Assembly (NCBI GenBank): GCA_018830105.1
Contig: JAHJTC010000015.1
Span: forward strand, 1-64,000
DNA length: 64,000 nt
DNA from: Bacteroidota bacterium
GTDB taxonomy: Bacteria; Bacteroidota; Bacteroidia; Bacteroidales; F082
Direction of reading: 5' to 3'
Of this stretch, positions 17,001-26,000 are shown in pieces. Under the pieces are notes generated by a model, which ran no database searches, was not told where the DNA came from, and worked only from the letters and a program-made list of their open reading frames with translations. A program made the position numbers and the translations under genes. Each line of letters opens with the position of its first letter. Within the stretch, counting starts at the first letter, position 1.

Positions 17001-17208
17001 TGATCTTCTGTTCTAGTGGGGTGGCCACAGATTGCTCCACATTGATTGCGTTAGCACCAGTATAATTGGCATTCACCTGTACTAATGGAGGCGCAAGGTC
17101 GGGGTATTGTTCAACGGGCAATTGCGAAAGCGAAATCAGCCCGGCTAGCGTCATAATAATGGCAATCACAATAGCCACTATCGGTCTTCTGACAAAAAAA
17201 TTATCCAT
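14062..17208 (-). CDS. RND multidrug efflux pump, HAE1 (AcrB-like) family
   Basis: At 1048 residues this is the full AcrB length. It starts MDNFFVRRPIVAIVIAIIM, the standard first transmembrane helix, and holds VATPLEQKINGVDN, the TM4 proton-relay motif GIVVDDAIVVVEAV (paired Asp residues), FVLIAVFIPVSF and a second large periplasmic loop. Use of proton motive force to export hydrophobic compounds, bile salts or dyes is expected. Its ATG lies 6 bp after the adaptor stop, and its end overlaps the outer-membrane factor. No regulator gene lies alongside in the window. Confidence 0.95.
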   Translation of the reverse strand: MDNFFVRRPIVAIVIAIIMTLAGLISLSQLPVEQYPDLAPPLVQVNANYTGANAINVEQSVATPLEQKINGVDNSLYMKSVNTNSGSMSLSVTFDLGSDPDMSSVLVQNRVSAASAQLPEEVNRTGVTVEKSFTFPMLIVSLTSPNKTFDRDFIGNYARLNMSDELSRLSGVGKVTVMGVSDYAMRIWVKPERMASLNITVTDIMNALKEQNVIVPGGKFGGEPAPEGTDFTYSVTLKDRMQTAEEFENVVIRIAEDGAEITIKDVADVALGSENYEAFTRLNSADCAILFIYQAPGSNAMAVSDEVKATLQRLKADFPDDLTYDISLDTTVPIKAGMDEIIETLIIALILVVLVVFIFLQDWRATLIPVLAIPVSLLSAFILFPVMGFSINSLSLLGMVLAIGIVVDDAIVVVEAVMVNIEKGLSPKEATLVAMKEVTGPVIGTTFVLIAVFIPVSFISGITGKLYQQFAITIAVSVLFSSINALTLSPALSSLILREKKAGKGLLARFFKSFDKGLEKSGSKYLSLTNIVSRKLVRSVVFIAIIGVLAGFLGLQVPGGFMPDEDQGYFIMNVQLPGASSLSRTLEAVKEVEAILAEEESIEFYTAIPGYNLLSGGMSTSTGSLFVTMKDWSLRDETVSEIVNRLNYKFYMGVKPATVMAFGPPPIQGLGNGSGFSIMIQDKGGNSLDYLASKTTEFVQRANERPEIASAFTTFRNDVPQRFIYVNREKAMKAGVSLSELHRTIGAMLGGMYVNDFNRFGRLYRIYLQAEPAYRQNEKQLNSFFVRNRNNEMIPLSALVDVDNSIGPEFTTRFNLFRSIEVTGNPAQGYTSSQAREALKEVAATLPSDIGYAWNAMSFQEEKASGQTAIIFAFSILLVFLILAALYESWSLPFSVLLGTPFALFGAFLFLWLFRFMSLSYENNIFAQISLVMLIAMAAKNAILIVEYAKMKFEEGSNLFDSAMEAAKLRFRPILMTVFSFILGILPLLIATGAGAEARKVMGMTLFGGILIATIFGVVMYPMLFILIGKIAGYEKKRNVDPKALPHE

Positions 17209-17214
17209 GGCTGA

Positions 17215-18375
17215 TTATTTATTGATTGAAGGTGTTTGCTCGATGGTTACAGCCTTTATCTTCATTCCGGGCCTCACTTTTTCAAAACCCTCTGCAATGT
17301 ATTGCTCGCCGTGCTGAATACCACTTTTCACGATGATTTGCTGCCCAATAGTATGGCTTACTTCAAGCATACGATTTTCTACTGTTCCGTCATCCTTTAC
17401 CACATATATCTGGTGCTTGGTTTGCAACTCACGTACAGAACGTTTTGGAATCAAAATGCCTTGCTCAACAAAATCATATAAAATCTCGATGCGCGCAAAC
17501 TGACCGGGGCGAATCATGCCTTCGGGATTTGGAAAGGCAGCCTGTAATAAAATTGATCCGGTATTGGGATCCAAACCACGATCGATGATATCAATCATCC
17601 CCCGATACGGGAAAAGACTGTTATCAGACAAATACAAGCGAACACCCTCTTCCTTGGATTTCTGGTTGTAAATAGCACTGTTACGCCTCTTCATCAGGAA
17701 GATGTATTCATTTTCGGACAGAAAAAACTTTACCTTAATGGTATCGGTTCTCGAAATAGTATTTAAAATAACCGGATTGGGTTCGCGCCCAACATATTCC
17801 CCAGTGGTGGCTTCTGAAATACCAATAATTCCGCTAATCGGAGATTTGATGATGGTATAGCCCAGCTCCAGCTGAGCAGCCCGCAGATTGGCCTTTGCTG
17901 CTTCTACAGCAGATTTGGCTGCTTCATATTGTGCTACAGCAGCATCCAGATCGCGCTGGCTTACAGCATTATTTTCGGCAAGGGGCCGTATTCTTTTCAG
18001 ATCACTGTCGGCTTTGACCAGCATGGTTTCGGCCTGAGCCAAATTGCTCATAAATGATGCTTCTTGCGCCAGCAGGGGTTGCTGATCAATCTTATAGAGC
18101 AACTGTCCGACCGCTACCCTCTTTCCCTCTTTAAAATACATTGCTTCGAGAACACCATCCACTCGGGCTATGACATCAACATCCTTGGCACCGTAGGTTT
18201 GCCCCACAAAAGATTGGTAAATTGGAATATCCGACAACTCAACTGTCGTAACCGGTAATTCCAGTAAAGGCTTGGCCGGAGGAGTTTTGTCCCCACATGA
18301 ACTGATCATCACCATAGCCAGCATAAATGCCTTCAAAAAAACATTTCTGGAGAAGAAAGCAGTAAAATAAATCAT
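17215..18375 (-). CDS. RND efflux periplasmic adaptor (AcrA-like lipoprotein)
   Basis: The 386-residue membrane-fusion protein has a lipobox-like MISSCGD (Cys27), a biotinyl-lipoyl-like half motif (VDVIARVDGVLEAMYFKEGKRV), a helical hairpin (AQAETMLVKADSDLKRI to LRAAQLELGYT), the complementary lipoyl half (IIKSPISGIIGISEATTGEYV), and beta-barrel and membrane-proximal domains to the end. It should bridge the RND pump and the outer-membrane channel. A start a dozen codons further in is possible because the signal peptide would remain. It is the first gene of the three-gene efflux operon. Confidence 0.92.
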   Translation of the reverse strand: MIYFTAFFSRNVFLKAFMLAMVMISSCGDKTPPAKPLLELPVTTVELSDIPIYQSFVGQTYGAKDVDVIARVDGVLEAMYFKEGKRVAVGQLLYKIDQQPLLAQEASFMSNLAQAETMLVKADSDLKRIRPLAENNAVSQRDLDAAVAQYEAAKSAVEAAKANLRAAQLELGYTIIKSPISGIIGISEATTGEYVGREPNPVILNTISRTDTIKVKFFLSENEYIFLMKRRNSAIYNQKSKEEGVRLYLSDNSLFPYRGMIDIIDRGLDPNTGSILLQAAFPNPEGMIRPGQFARIEILYDFVEQGILIPKRSVRELQTKHQIYVVKDDGTVENRMLEVSHTIGQQIIVKSGIQHGEQYIAEGFEKVRPGMKIKAVTIEQTPSINK

Positions 18376-18893
18376 AGTGGTTTGTTATTAGGTAACCCAA
18401 TCGTTTTAGAATGCACGAAAATAGAAAGATTCCATCAAAATTGAAAGCAAAATTTAGATTCCCCGCACTTTCAGTCATTTTTTTTTCAACTTAGGCCGTG
18501 TATTTTTTGCAGGACTTTGAAAAGAGCTTGTCATATAGAAGCCTTCAGGGTTAGGATTTGTGTTTGGGGATTTTTATTTTTCTCAATTTCACCTATAAAT
18601 CAGAATATTGTCATAAATACTTTTAAAATTTAAGAACATGATTTTGTTGTTTCTCAAAAAATTCTTTCCTATTTTTGGAAACCTAATCAAAACCCAAGCA
18701 CGCCTTGGTTACTAACTGCTATCTATTTATACGCTTGTGCATCAATGGACTATTAAAGAAATGAAAATGTATTATTGTCGCTTTACTTTGAACTGCTTTA
18801 GGTGCTTTTAAAGAATTTGGAGAGAAGTTGGCTCAGTCTAGCGAATTTTTAAGGGTTTTTAAAAAAATGTCAGTTTACCAAACTTAAAAAAAT
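18376..18893. other. 518-bp intergenic region between divergent operons
   Basis: AT-rich sequence separates the efflux operon (minus) from the B12-sensor operon (plus). I find no convincing reading frame, no cobalamin riboswitch landmarks, no exact TAnnTTTG promoter box and no copy of the TGTTYAA-N16-TTAAACA repeat. A short imperfect hairpin (CCAAG-N5-CTTGG) lies near 18693-18707. Both operon promoters must be here but I cannot place them. Confidence 0.5.
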
Positions 18894-19529
18894 ATGATTG
18901 ACGATACTATTTACGAAAAATATTTCAAAAGTCTCATCAAAGGCGCAAGATACGATTGCATAGCTATTGTCGATAATTTGATCAAGCAAAATGTTGCTGT
19001 TGATGAAATATACACACACCTTTTTCAGAGAGCGCTTTATCAGGTTGGTGAATACTGGGAAATGAACAAGATTTCGGTTGCAACCGAACATATGGCAACA
19101 GCACTCACCGAAACTTTGATGATCCGCATGCAGCCAAAACTCTTTTCGACTGAGCGCATAGGAAAAAAGTCGGTAATAGCCTGCATTGCAAATGAATATC
19201 ATCAGGTGGGCGCTAAAATGATTGCTGATATTTTTGAGATGAATGGCTGGGATGGTTATTTCGTTGGTGCAAACACGCCTTTATCGGAGCTTATTCGTTT
19301 TATTGATGAGCAAAAACCCGATGTGACCGGACTTTCTTTAAGTCTCTATTTTAATTTACCTGAATTGACCAAAACCTTAGATCAGCTCCAAAATGCTTTT
19401 CCGGACATGCCTATTCTGGTTGGTGGTCAGGCTTTCAGGTGGGGCGGCACCGAAATTATTGATCAATTCAAGAATGTCGAATTAATGTCCGACATTCGTA
19501 CTTTACAAAAGTTTATCAACCAAAATTAA
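18894..19529 (+). CDS. Free-standing cobalamin-binding protein (CarH-like cap plus B12 domain)
   Basis: The 211-residue protein consists only of the helical B12-cap domain (about 1-85) and the Rossmann-like B12 domain (about 92-211). The cap shows W55-x9-E65-H66, the adenosylcobalamin-contacting motif of CarH, and the second domain has E-Y-H103-Q-V-G with the axial His (Glu for the first Asp) and V-G-G177-178. There is no DNA-binding or catalytic domain and no membrane segment. The residue after W55 is Glu, not the His used as light-state ligand in Thermus CarH. It is followed after 5 bp by a soluble histidine kinase, so it probably senses B12, light or redox state and signals to that kinase. 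A corrinoid-transfer role is less likely, since no methyltransferase is nearby. Confidence 0.85.
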   Translation: MIDDTIYEKYFKSLIKGARYDCIAIVDNLIKQNVAVDEIYTHLFQRALYQVGEYWEMNKISVATEHMATALTETLMIRMQPKLFSTERIGKKSVIACIANEYHQVGAKMIADIFEMNGWDGYFVGANTPLSELIRFIDEQKPDVTGLSLSLYFNLPELTKTLDQLQNAFPDMPILVGGQAFRWGGTEIIDQFKNVELMSDIRTLQKFINQN

Positions 19530-19534
19530 GTGAC

Positions 19535-20668
19535 ATGAAAGATGTGGTCAGTCATTTGCTTCATTATCTCGACAAGCAGGCATCCATAATTAAAGTGCTG
19601 ATTGACAAAGAAGGTGTGATCATACATGCAAATGCTTTTACAGAAAAGCTTGCCGGAAAGTCGCTTCAAGCAATGCCTGTCCAGTCATTATTTACCGAAT
19701 TCAATGCCAACCTGAAGGCAGACCGTTTCCTGAGTGAAGAACTGAATTATACGATGCTGAATGTAAACACCCACAGCACTATTCCTGAAACTTTTTACTT
19801 CACTTCCTTCAAAGTGCCTGAAGGCATGTTGCTTATAGGTGAAGCGGATAATGCAGAAACAGAAGAACTTCGCCAAAATATGATCAGCCTGAACAATGAA
19901 CTGAACAATATGGCCCGGGATTTACAAAAGAAAAATATCCAGCTTGAACAACTCAATCAGCTTAAGAATCAGTTTCTTGGTATTGCTGCCCATGATCTGC
20001 GCAATCCGATCGCTTCGATCATTATGTTTAGCGAATTTCTATTGGAATCAGAAGACCATACGATTTCCGATGAATTAAGAAAAATGATTGAGGCAATTAA
20101 TAAATCAAGTGAGTTTATGCTCAAACTTCTCGAAGATTTGCTGGATGTCGTAAAAATAGAATCCGGTAAACTGCAGTTAAATATAGAAACCACTGACATT
20201 GAGAATTTGCTCAGAAATAATATTGGCGTCAATGCATTATTAGCCGGTAAAAAGGAAATAAAGCTGGTGCTTAATGTGCCCGAAACGCTACCGGCGCCAG
20301 CAATTGACCCGATAAAAATAGAACAGGTGCTTAATAATTTGATTTCTAATGCGATAAAATTCTCGCATAAGCAAGCCAAAGTTACTATAAGTGCCGTAAC
20401 TACAGGAGATTATATTTTGATCAGTGTTCAGGACCAGGGCCAGGGTATCCCGAAAAATGAGTTGGATAAGGTTTTTACACCTTTCTCACAAATTAGTGTA
20501 GAAAGCACAGCCGGAGAAAAAAGTACGGGACTGGGCTTGAGTATTGTAAAGCGAATCATTGCCGGACATCTGGGAAGAATTTGGGTAGAAAGTGATCCCG
20601 ATGGAAAATCAGGAGCAAGAGGCACAACATTTTACTTTACGCTACCAATAAACAGAAAAACGACTTAA
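19535..20668 (+). CDS. Soluble PAS-type sensor histidine kinase
   Basis: The 377-residue protein has no membrane segment. An N-terminal PAS-like domain (about 15-105, VLIDKEGVIIHANAFTEKLAG) is joined by a coiled coil (about 108-148) to a HisKA domain with H153 in IAAHDLRNPIASI and a HATPase domain with NNLISNAIKFS, DQGQGIP and TGLGLSIVKR. All catalytic boxes look intact. No response regulator is encoded nearby, so its partner is elsewhere. The tight spacing to the B12-binding protein (5 bp) and to the following 143-residue gene (12 bp) indicates one operon and suggests the B12 protein is the input module acting in trans. Confidence 0.92.
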   Translation: MKDVVSHLLHYLDKQASIIKVLIDKEGVIIHANAFTEKLAGKSLQAMPVQSLFTEFNANLKADRFLSEELNYTMLNVNTHSTIPETFYFTSFKVPEGMLLIGEADNAETEELRQNMISLNNELNNMARDLQKKNIQLEQLNQLKNQFLGIAAHDLRNPIASIIMFSEFLLESEDHTISDELRKMIEAINKSSEFMLKLLEDLLDVVKIESGKLQLNIETTDIENLLRNNIGVNALLAGKKEIKLVLNVPETLPAPAIDPIKIEQVLNNLISNAIKFSHKQAKVTISAVTTGDYILISVQDQGQGIPKNELDKVFTPFSQISVESTAGEKSTGLGLSIVKRIIAGHLGRIWVESDPDGKSGARGTTFYFTLPINRKTT

Positions 20669-20680
20669 ACACAAAAAATT

Positions 20681-21112
20681 ATGGAAAAGAAAGATTTGAT
20701 CGAAACAGCCTCGTTGCTTACGAAACCTTCAGATGAAGCAAGTGCCGACTATGTTAGTAAGGGCAATAAAATGGTTAATATGTTAAATGAAAAATTAAGC
20801 CAGCGCAGTGACATTAACCATCTTATCGGCGAAAGAAATCTGGATATGATGTTTGATAACCACCAGAACCACCTGCGCTTTATGTCATCAATGTTCAAAG
20901 ATTATAATCCGGTTGTTTTTGCAGAAACCGTTTTATGGGTTTTCAGAGCTTACCGAAGTCATGGATTTAAACAGACTTATTGGCCTGCACAACTCAATAA
21001 TTGGGTTGAAATCATGAAAACAGAATTGAAACCTGCAAGTTTTGATGAGGTTTATCCTTTTTATCATTGGATGATTGTAAACACTCCTCATTTTTCTGTA
21101 ATGAGTGATTAA
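20681..21112 (+). CDS. Unrecognised 143-residue protein of the B12-sensor operon
   Basis: I cannot assign this soluble, probably all-helical protein to a named family. It lacks a signal peptide or membrane segment. Striking clusters are DNHQNHLRFM (59-68), FRAYRSHGFKQTYWPAQLNNW (from residue 88), and YPFYHWM (125-131); the two His of NHxxH and the aromatic patches could bind a cofactor or metal. I have an unverified recollection of similar sequence next to cobalamin-binding domains in other bacteria. Position as third gene after the B12 protein and the kinase suggests an adaptor, output or cofactor-handling partner. Codon use resembles its neighbours. Confidence 0.7.
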   Translation: MEKKDLIETASLLTKPSDEASADYVSKGNKMVNMLNEKLSQRSDINHLIGERNLDMMFDNHQNHLRFMSSMFKDYNPVVFAETVLWVFRAYRSHGFKQTYWPAQLNNWVEIMKTELKPASFDEVYPFYHWMIVNTPHFSVMSD

Positions 21113-21183
21113 TCTTAACATGGAAGTCCTGTAGCATACTTAACAACTATTCCTTATCTATTCAATTTACGCGCTTTTTTAGC

Positions 21184-21191
21184 TAATTTTG
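21184..21191 (+). promoter_or_regulatory. -7 promoter box TAATTTTG upstream of prfC
   Basis: This is an exact TAnnTTTG match, 80 nt upstream of the prfC ATG and after the end of the B12-sensor operon. No clear -33 box is seen. Confidence 0.4.
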
Positions 21192-21271
21192 CAGCCTTTA
21201 ATCTAGTAGCCTTGGCATGACACTAATTAGTCTGTCTTTAAGTCTCATTTTTATTAATATTAAACGCATTC

Positions 21272-22855
21272 ATGATCCTCCAGCAGCTTACGAAAGAAAT
21301 TGAACGAAGAAGAACATTTGCCATTATCAGTCACCCGGATGCCGGGAAAACTACGCTCACCGAAAAGCTGTTGCTGTATGGTGGAGCAATTCAGATTGCG
21401 GGTGCTGTAAAATCCAATAAGATCAAGAAAACGGCTACTTCCGACTGGATGGAGATTGAACGTCAGCGCGGAATTTCTGTTGCCACCTCCGTGATGGGAT
21501 TCGAATATAAGGATCTCAATATTAACATCCTCGATACGCCTGGTCACCAGGATTTTGCCGAAGACACTTTTAGAACACTCACTGCCGTGGATAGCGTGAT
21601 TGTGGTGATTGACGTTGCTAAAGGCGTTGAGCCACAGACCGAAAAACTGGTCAAGGTTTGCCGTATGCGCAAAACGCCCATCATCGTTTTTATCAATAAG
21701 CTCGACAGGCCCGGAAAGGACGGCTTTGAGCTACTTGACGAAGTGGAGCAAAAGCTTGATCTCAAGGTTACACCTTTAAGCTGGCCGATCAATATGGGGC
21801 CTGGTTTTAAAGGGGTTTATAATATTTTTGAAAAGAACCTATATCTTTTCGAAGCTAACAAACAAAGGGTAGAGGAGGGGCTTTCGTTTGATGATGTGCA
21901 CGATCCCGAATTGGAAAAATTAATCGGAGATGATGCCGGCTTACTGCGGGAAGAGTTAACGCTTATTGATGGTGTTTATCCTGATTTTGAAAGAGAAGCC
22001 TATTTGAATGGTAGCATTTGTCCGGTGTTTTTTGGCAGCGCACTGAATAATTTTGGGGTGAAAGAGCTGTTAGACTGTTTCATTCAAATTGCTCCCACAC
22101 CAATTGGTCGAAATTCTGAGGAGCGTCACGTTGCGCCTGAAGAAGAGGCGTTTAGCGGTTTTGTCTTTAAAATTCATGCCAATATGGATCCCAATCACCG
22201 GGATAGAATTGCGTTTTTACGTATTGTTTCGGGTAAATTTGAACGTAATAAGCCTTATCACCATGTGCGGCTCGATCGTAAATTGAAATTTTCGAATCCC
22301 ACTGCGTTTATGGCACAAAAAAAATCAGTGGTTGATGAGGCTTATCCCGGAGATATTGTGGGTTTGTATGATGCCGGAAATTTCAAAATTGGAGATACGC
22401 TTACCGAGGGCGAATTGCTGCATTATAAAGGCATACCGAGTTTTTCACCTGAGCTGTTCCGCTATGTTGAAAATGCTGATCCGTTAAAGTCGAAGCAATT
22501 GGCCAAGGGCATCGATCAGTTGATGGATGAAGGCGTAGCACAACTATTTACAGGCAAAGCTACCGGGCGCAAAATTATTGGTACTGTGGGGGCGCTTCAG
22601 TTTGAGGTAATACAGTATCGCCTGCTGCATGAATATGGCGCCAGTTGCCGCTACGAACCCATAACCTTGCATAAAACAGCCTGGATTACAAGCGATAATA
22701 AAGCCATGCTGGACGATTTCAAAGCCCGTAAGGCCAGCTTTCTGGCTTATGATAAAGAAGGGAGAGATGTATTTTTGGCCGATTCTCCTTATTCGCTTCA
22801 AACGGCTATGGAAAAGTATCCCGACATCAAATTTTATTTCACCTCCGAATTTTAA
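21272..22855 (+). CDS. prfC: Peptide chain release factor 3 (RF3)
   Basis: The 527-residue translational GTPase has G1 [14 protein letters not shown], the RF3-typical switch region [19 protein letters not shown]3 DTPGHQDF and G4 NKLDRPG, followed by domains II and III with RF3 features ([28 protein letters not shown]). RF3 uses GTP to release RF1/RF2 from the ribosome after termination. Length and domain order match the family, distinguishing it from EF-G or tetracycline-resistance proteins. It is flanked by gaps of 159 and 187 bp and appears monocistronic. Confidence 0.95.
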   Translation: MILQQLTKEIERRRTFAIISHPDAGKTTLTEKLLLYGGAIQIAGAVKSNKIKKTATSDWMEIERQRGISVATSVMGFEYKDLNINILDTPGHQDFAEDTFRTLTAVDSVIVVIDVAKGVEPQTEKLVKVCRMRKTPIIVFINKLDRPGKDGFELLDEVEQKLDLKVTPLSWPINMGPGFKGVYNIFEKNLYLFEANKQRVEEGLSFDDVHDPELEKLIGDDAGLLREELTLIDGVYPDFEREAYLNGSICPVFFGSALNNFGVKELLDCFIQIAPTPIGRNSEERHVAPEEEAFSGFVFKIHANMDPNHRDRIAFLRIVSGKFERNKPYHHVRLDRKLKFSNPTAFMAQKKSVVDEAYPGDIVGLYDAGNFKIGDTLTEGELLHYKGIPSFSPELFRYVENADPLKSKQLAKGIDQLMDEGVAQLFTGKATGRKIIGTVGALQFEVIQYRLLHEYGASCRYEPITLHKTAWITSDNKAMLDDFKARKASFLAYDKEGRDVFLADSPYSLQTAMEKYPDIKFYFTSEF

Positions 22856-23042
22856 GTGGTTGTCAGCTTATTTGTATGCTGCTGTAATGATTTATTGCGG
22901 TAAAATTTCTCTAAAAGGACATTTTTGAGCTGTTTGATAACCATCAGGCAGCTTTTTATGTGCCAAGGGTGTCCTTATTTTCTCTTAAAGTGTATTTTCG
23001 TAGCTGAATTCAAATTTACCAAAAACGTTAATTTATCCATAA

Positions 23043-26000
23043 ATGAGAAGTTTCTATCTTTTTTCGATGGCATTTGCTTTCTTCTTTGCAACTGCTTTTT
23101 CAACGTTAAATGCTCAAAATCAACCTGAACCATCAGACTATCCTTACTGGATAGAAATGATGCAGGATCAAAATGCCAATTTCGATGCCACAGTAGATGC
23201 TTTTGAAGCCTACTGGGAAAATCGTGAAGTGACAAAAGGAAGTGGCTATAAGCCTTTTAAGCGTTGGGAATATATGATGAGCCAACGGGTAAATCCTGAT
23301 GGCAGCCGGCCTGCCCCGGATCGCGAACTCAAAGCACTTCAGCAATTTAGAAATACCCGAAGCAATCAAACCACTGGTGGCGACTGGGAAGCACTCGGAC
23401 CGTTTACAGTACCATCAGGATATAACGGTTATCGTGGCTTGGGTCGAATTAATGCTATTGCATTCCATCCTTCCGACGAAAATCATTTTTATATAGGTGC
23501 ACCTGCCGGCGGACTTTGGGAGACAACAGATCATGGCGCAAGCTGGGAAGTCTTGACCGACCATTTGCCAACACTTGGCGTTTCTTCAATAGTGGTAGAT
23601 TTTAGCAATCCCGACCTGATCCTTATCGGCACGGGCGATCGCGATGCCGGAGATGCCCCGGGATTGGGAGTTTGGCGCAGCGATGACGGCGGTTTAAACT
23701 GGGAAGTGAGCAACAATGGCATGGGCAATGCCACCGTTGGACGGATGATTCAACATCCTGATTTTCCGGAAACAATTTTTGCCGCTACCAGCAATGGAAT
23801 CTTCGTTTCGGATGATTCAGGGCTCAACTGGAGTCAGGTACGCTCAGGAAATTTCAAAGAGATTGTCTTTAAACCGGGCGATCCAGAAATCATTTACGCT
23901 GCCACTGGAGGCAGTTTTTACCGCTCGGATGATGGCGGCAATAATTTTTCACAGATTAATAGCGGACTTCCCGGTGGCGCCCGTGGCGTGATTGGCGTTT
24001 CAGATGCCAATCCCGAAGTGGTTTATTTCCTGCTCACCAATTCCGATTCCTTCAAGGGTTTGTATCGCTCTGATGATAGTGGATTAAGTTTCACGATGCG
24101 TTCCACCTCACCTAATATCATGAGCTGGGATTGTAATGGCGGAAGCGGCGGACAAGCCTGGTATGATTTGGATATTGCCGTTGATCCGCTGGACGAAGAT
24201 GTAATTATCGCAGGAGGCGTAAACAGCTTTAAATCGACAGACGGCGGCACAAGCTGGACAATTCGTTCACACTGGTACGGCGGCTGCGGTGTTGAATCGG
24301 TTCATGCCGATTTACATATTTTAGAATACAATCCATTGAATGGACAACTTTTCGTTGGAAATGATGGCGGCATTTATTGGACAGCAGATGGCGGTGTAAA
24401 CTGGGATGAAATCACAAATGGTCTGGTGATCAGCCAGGCGTATAAATTAGGTGTAAGCCACACCAATCCTGATTATGTCATCAACGGCTATCAGGATAAT
24501 GGCTCTTCAACTTTTGTTGGTGGAACCGATAACTGGGTAAGTGTTGGTGGTGGCGATGGCATGGAATGTGCTTTTGACCCGACTGATGATCGCTATTCCT
24601 ATTCGACGATCTATTACGGTTCTATCGACAGAATTTTCAACAACAACAATCAGGGGCAAATTGCCGGCCAGGGCGAGAATGGCATCACCGAAAGCGGTGG
24701 TTGGGTTACACCATTTCTTATTGACCATGAAGATGGTAACATCATGTTTGTGGGTTACAAAAATATCTGGCGAAGCACCAATATCAAATCAGGCAGTACC
24801 AGTACTGTTCAATGGCAGAAAATAAGCAGCATGAACAACAATAACATGAATGTGATGGCGCAATCCAGGGCCAACACATCTGTTTTGTATGTTTCGAGTG
24901 GCGAAAAATTATGGTACACCGACGACGCCAAAGCACCCGAAGTGACTTGGATAAGCAGAACCGGTAATCTGCCTTTGTCCAATGTAATCACTGCCCTGGA
25001 GACCAGTCCAATTGATGAAAATGTTGTGTATATGGCACAGCAAACACGTATCTACAAATCGGAAGACAAAGGTGCCAGCTGGAACGAAATAACTGCAAAC
25101 CTGAGTAATATTCAAATCAACTCGATCGCTATCTACAAAAACGCTCAGGAAGCCCTATACATCGGCACCGATGTTGGTGTATTTTACAAAGATGCCAGCC
25201 TCGACGAATGGATCGAATTCGGAAATGGTATGCCAGCCAGTGCTAAAGTAACAGAGGTAGAATTTTATTATGATGAAGAAAACATGTCGGGTGATATGCT
25301 CAGAGCCGCTACTTATGGCAGGGGTTTGTGGAGTTCGCAGCCTTTTATTGGCACACTCGAAGCTGATTTCGCTGCATCATCAACCGAACTCACTGCCGGC
25401 TGTACCATCGATTTTACCGATCTCACAACGGGAACACCTTTTGAATGGTCATGGACTTTTACGGGGGCTACACCTTCATCTTCCAATGAACAGCATCCTA
25501 CGGGAATACAGTATGATGAAGAAGGCGTTTACACTGTGTCGCTTACCGTAACCAATCCAATTGGAATGGACACACATCAAAAAACGGACTACATAACTGT
25601 TGCTGCAGCTTCTGCTCCCGCAACTGCCTTTGAAGCAGATCAAACTGCCGGATGCACCGGAATGACCGTGCATTTTACTGATCTTTCAGAAAACTGCCCC
25701 GATAGCTGGCAATGGTCTTTCGATCCCAGTTCGGTTGCTTTTATGGAAGGAACAGACGAAAACTCACAAAATCCTGTGGTACAATTCAATGAAGATGCTG
25801 CTTATGCCGTGACTTTAGTCGCTTCCAATCAAACCGGATCAAACACCTTTAGCCTTGAAAACTATATTCACACCGGAGGTGATGCAATTCCCTACGCGGC
25901 TAATTTTGATGTGCAAACGATAAGTGATGCCGGTTGGACGCTTGATAATCCTGATGACGGAAGAAGTTGGGAGCTGGCACAAGTGAACGATTCCCATGCG

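Noticed and set aside
18693-18707. Short hairpin CCAAG-N5-CTTGG
   Set aside because: Only 5 bp of stem with no T-run or repetition; no better than chance in AT-rich sequence.
18376-18893. Cobalamin riboswitch upstream of the B12-sensor operon
   Set aside because: No B12-box-like sequence or the expected paired elements could be found by eye.
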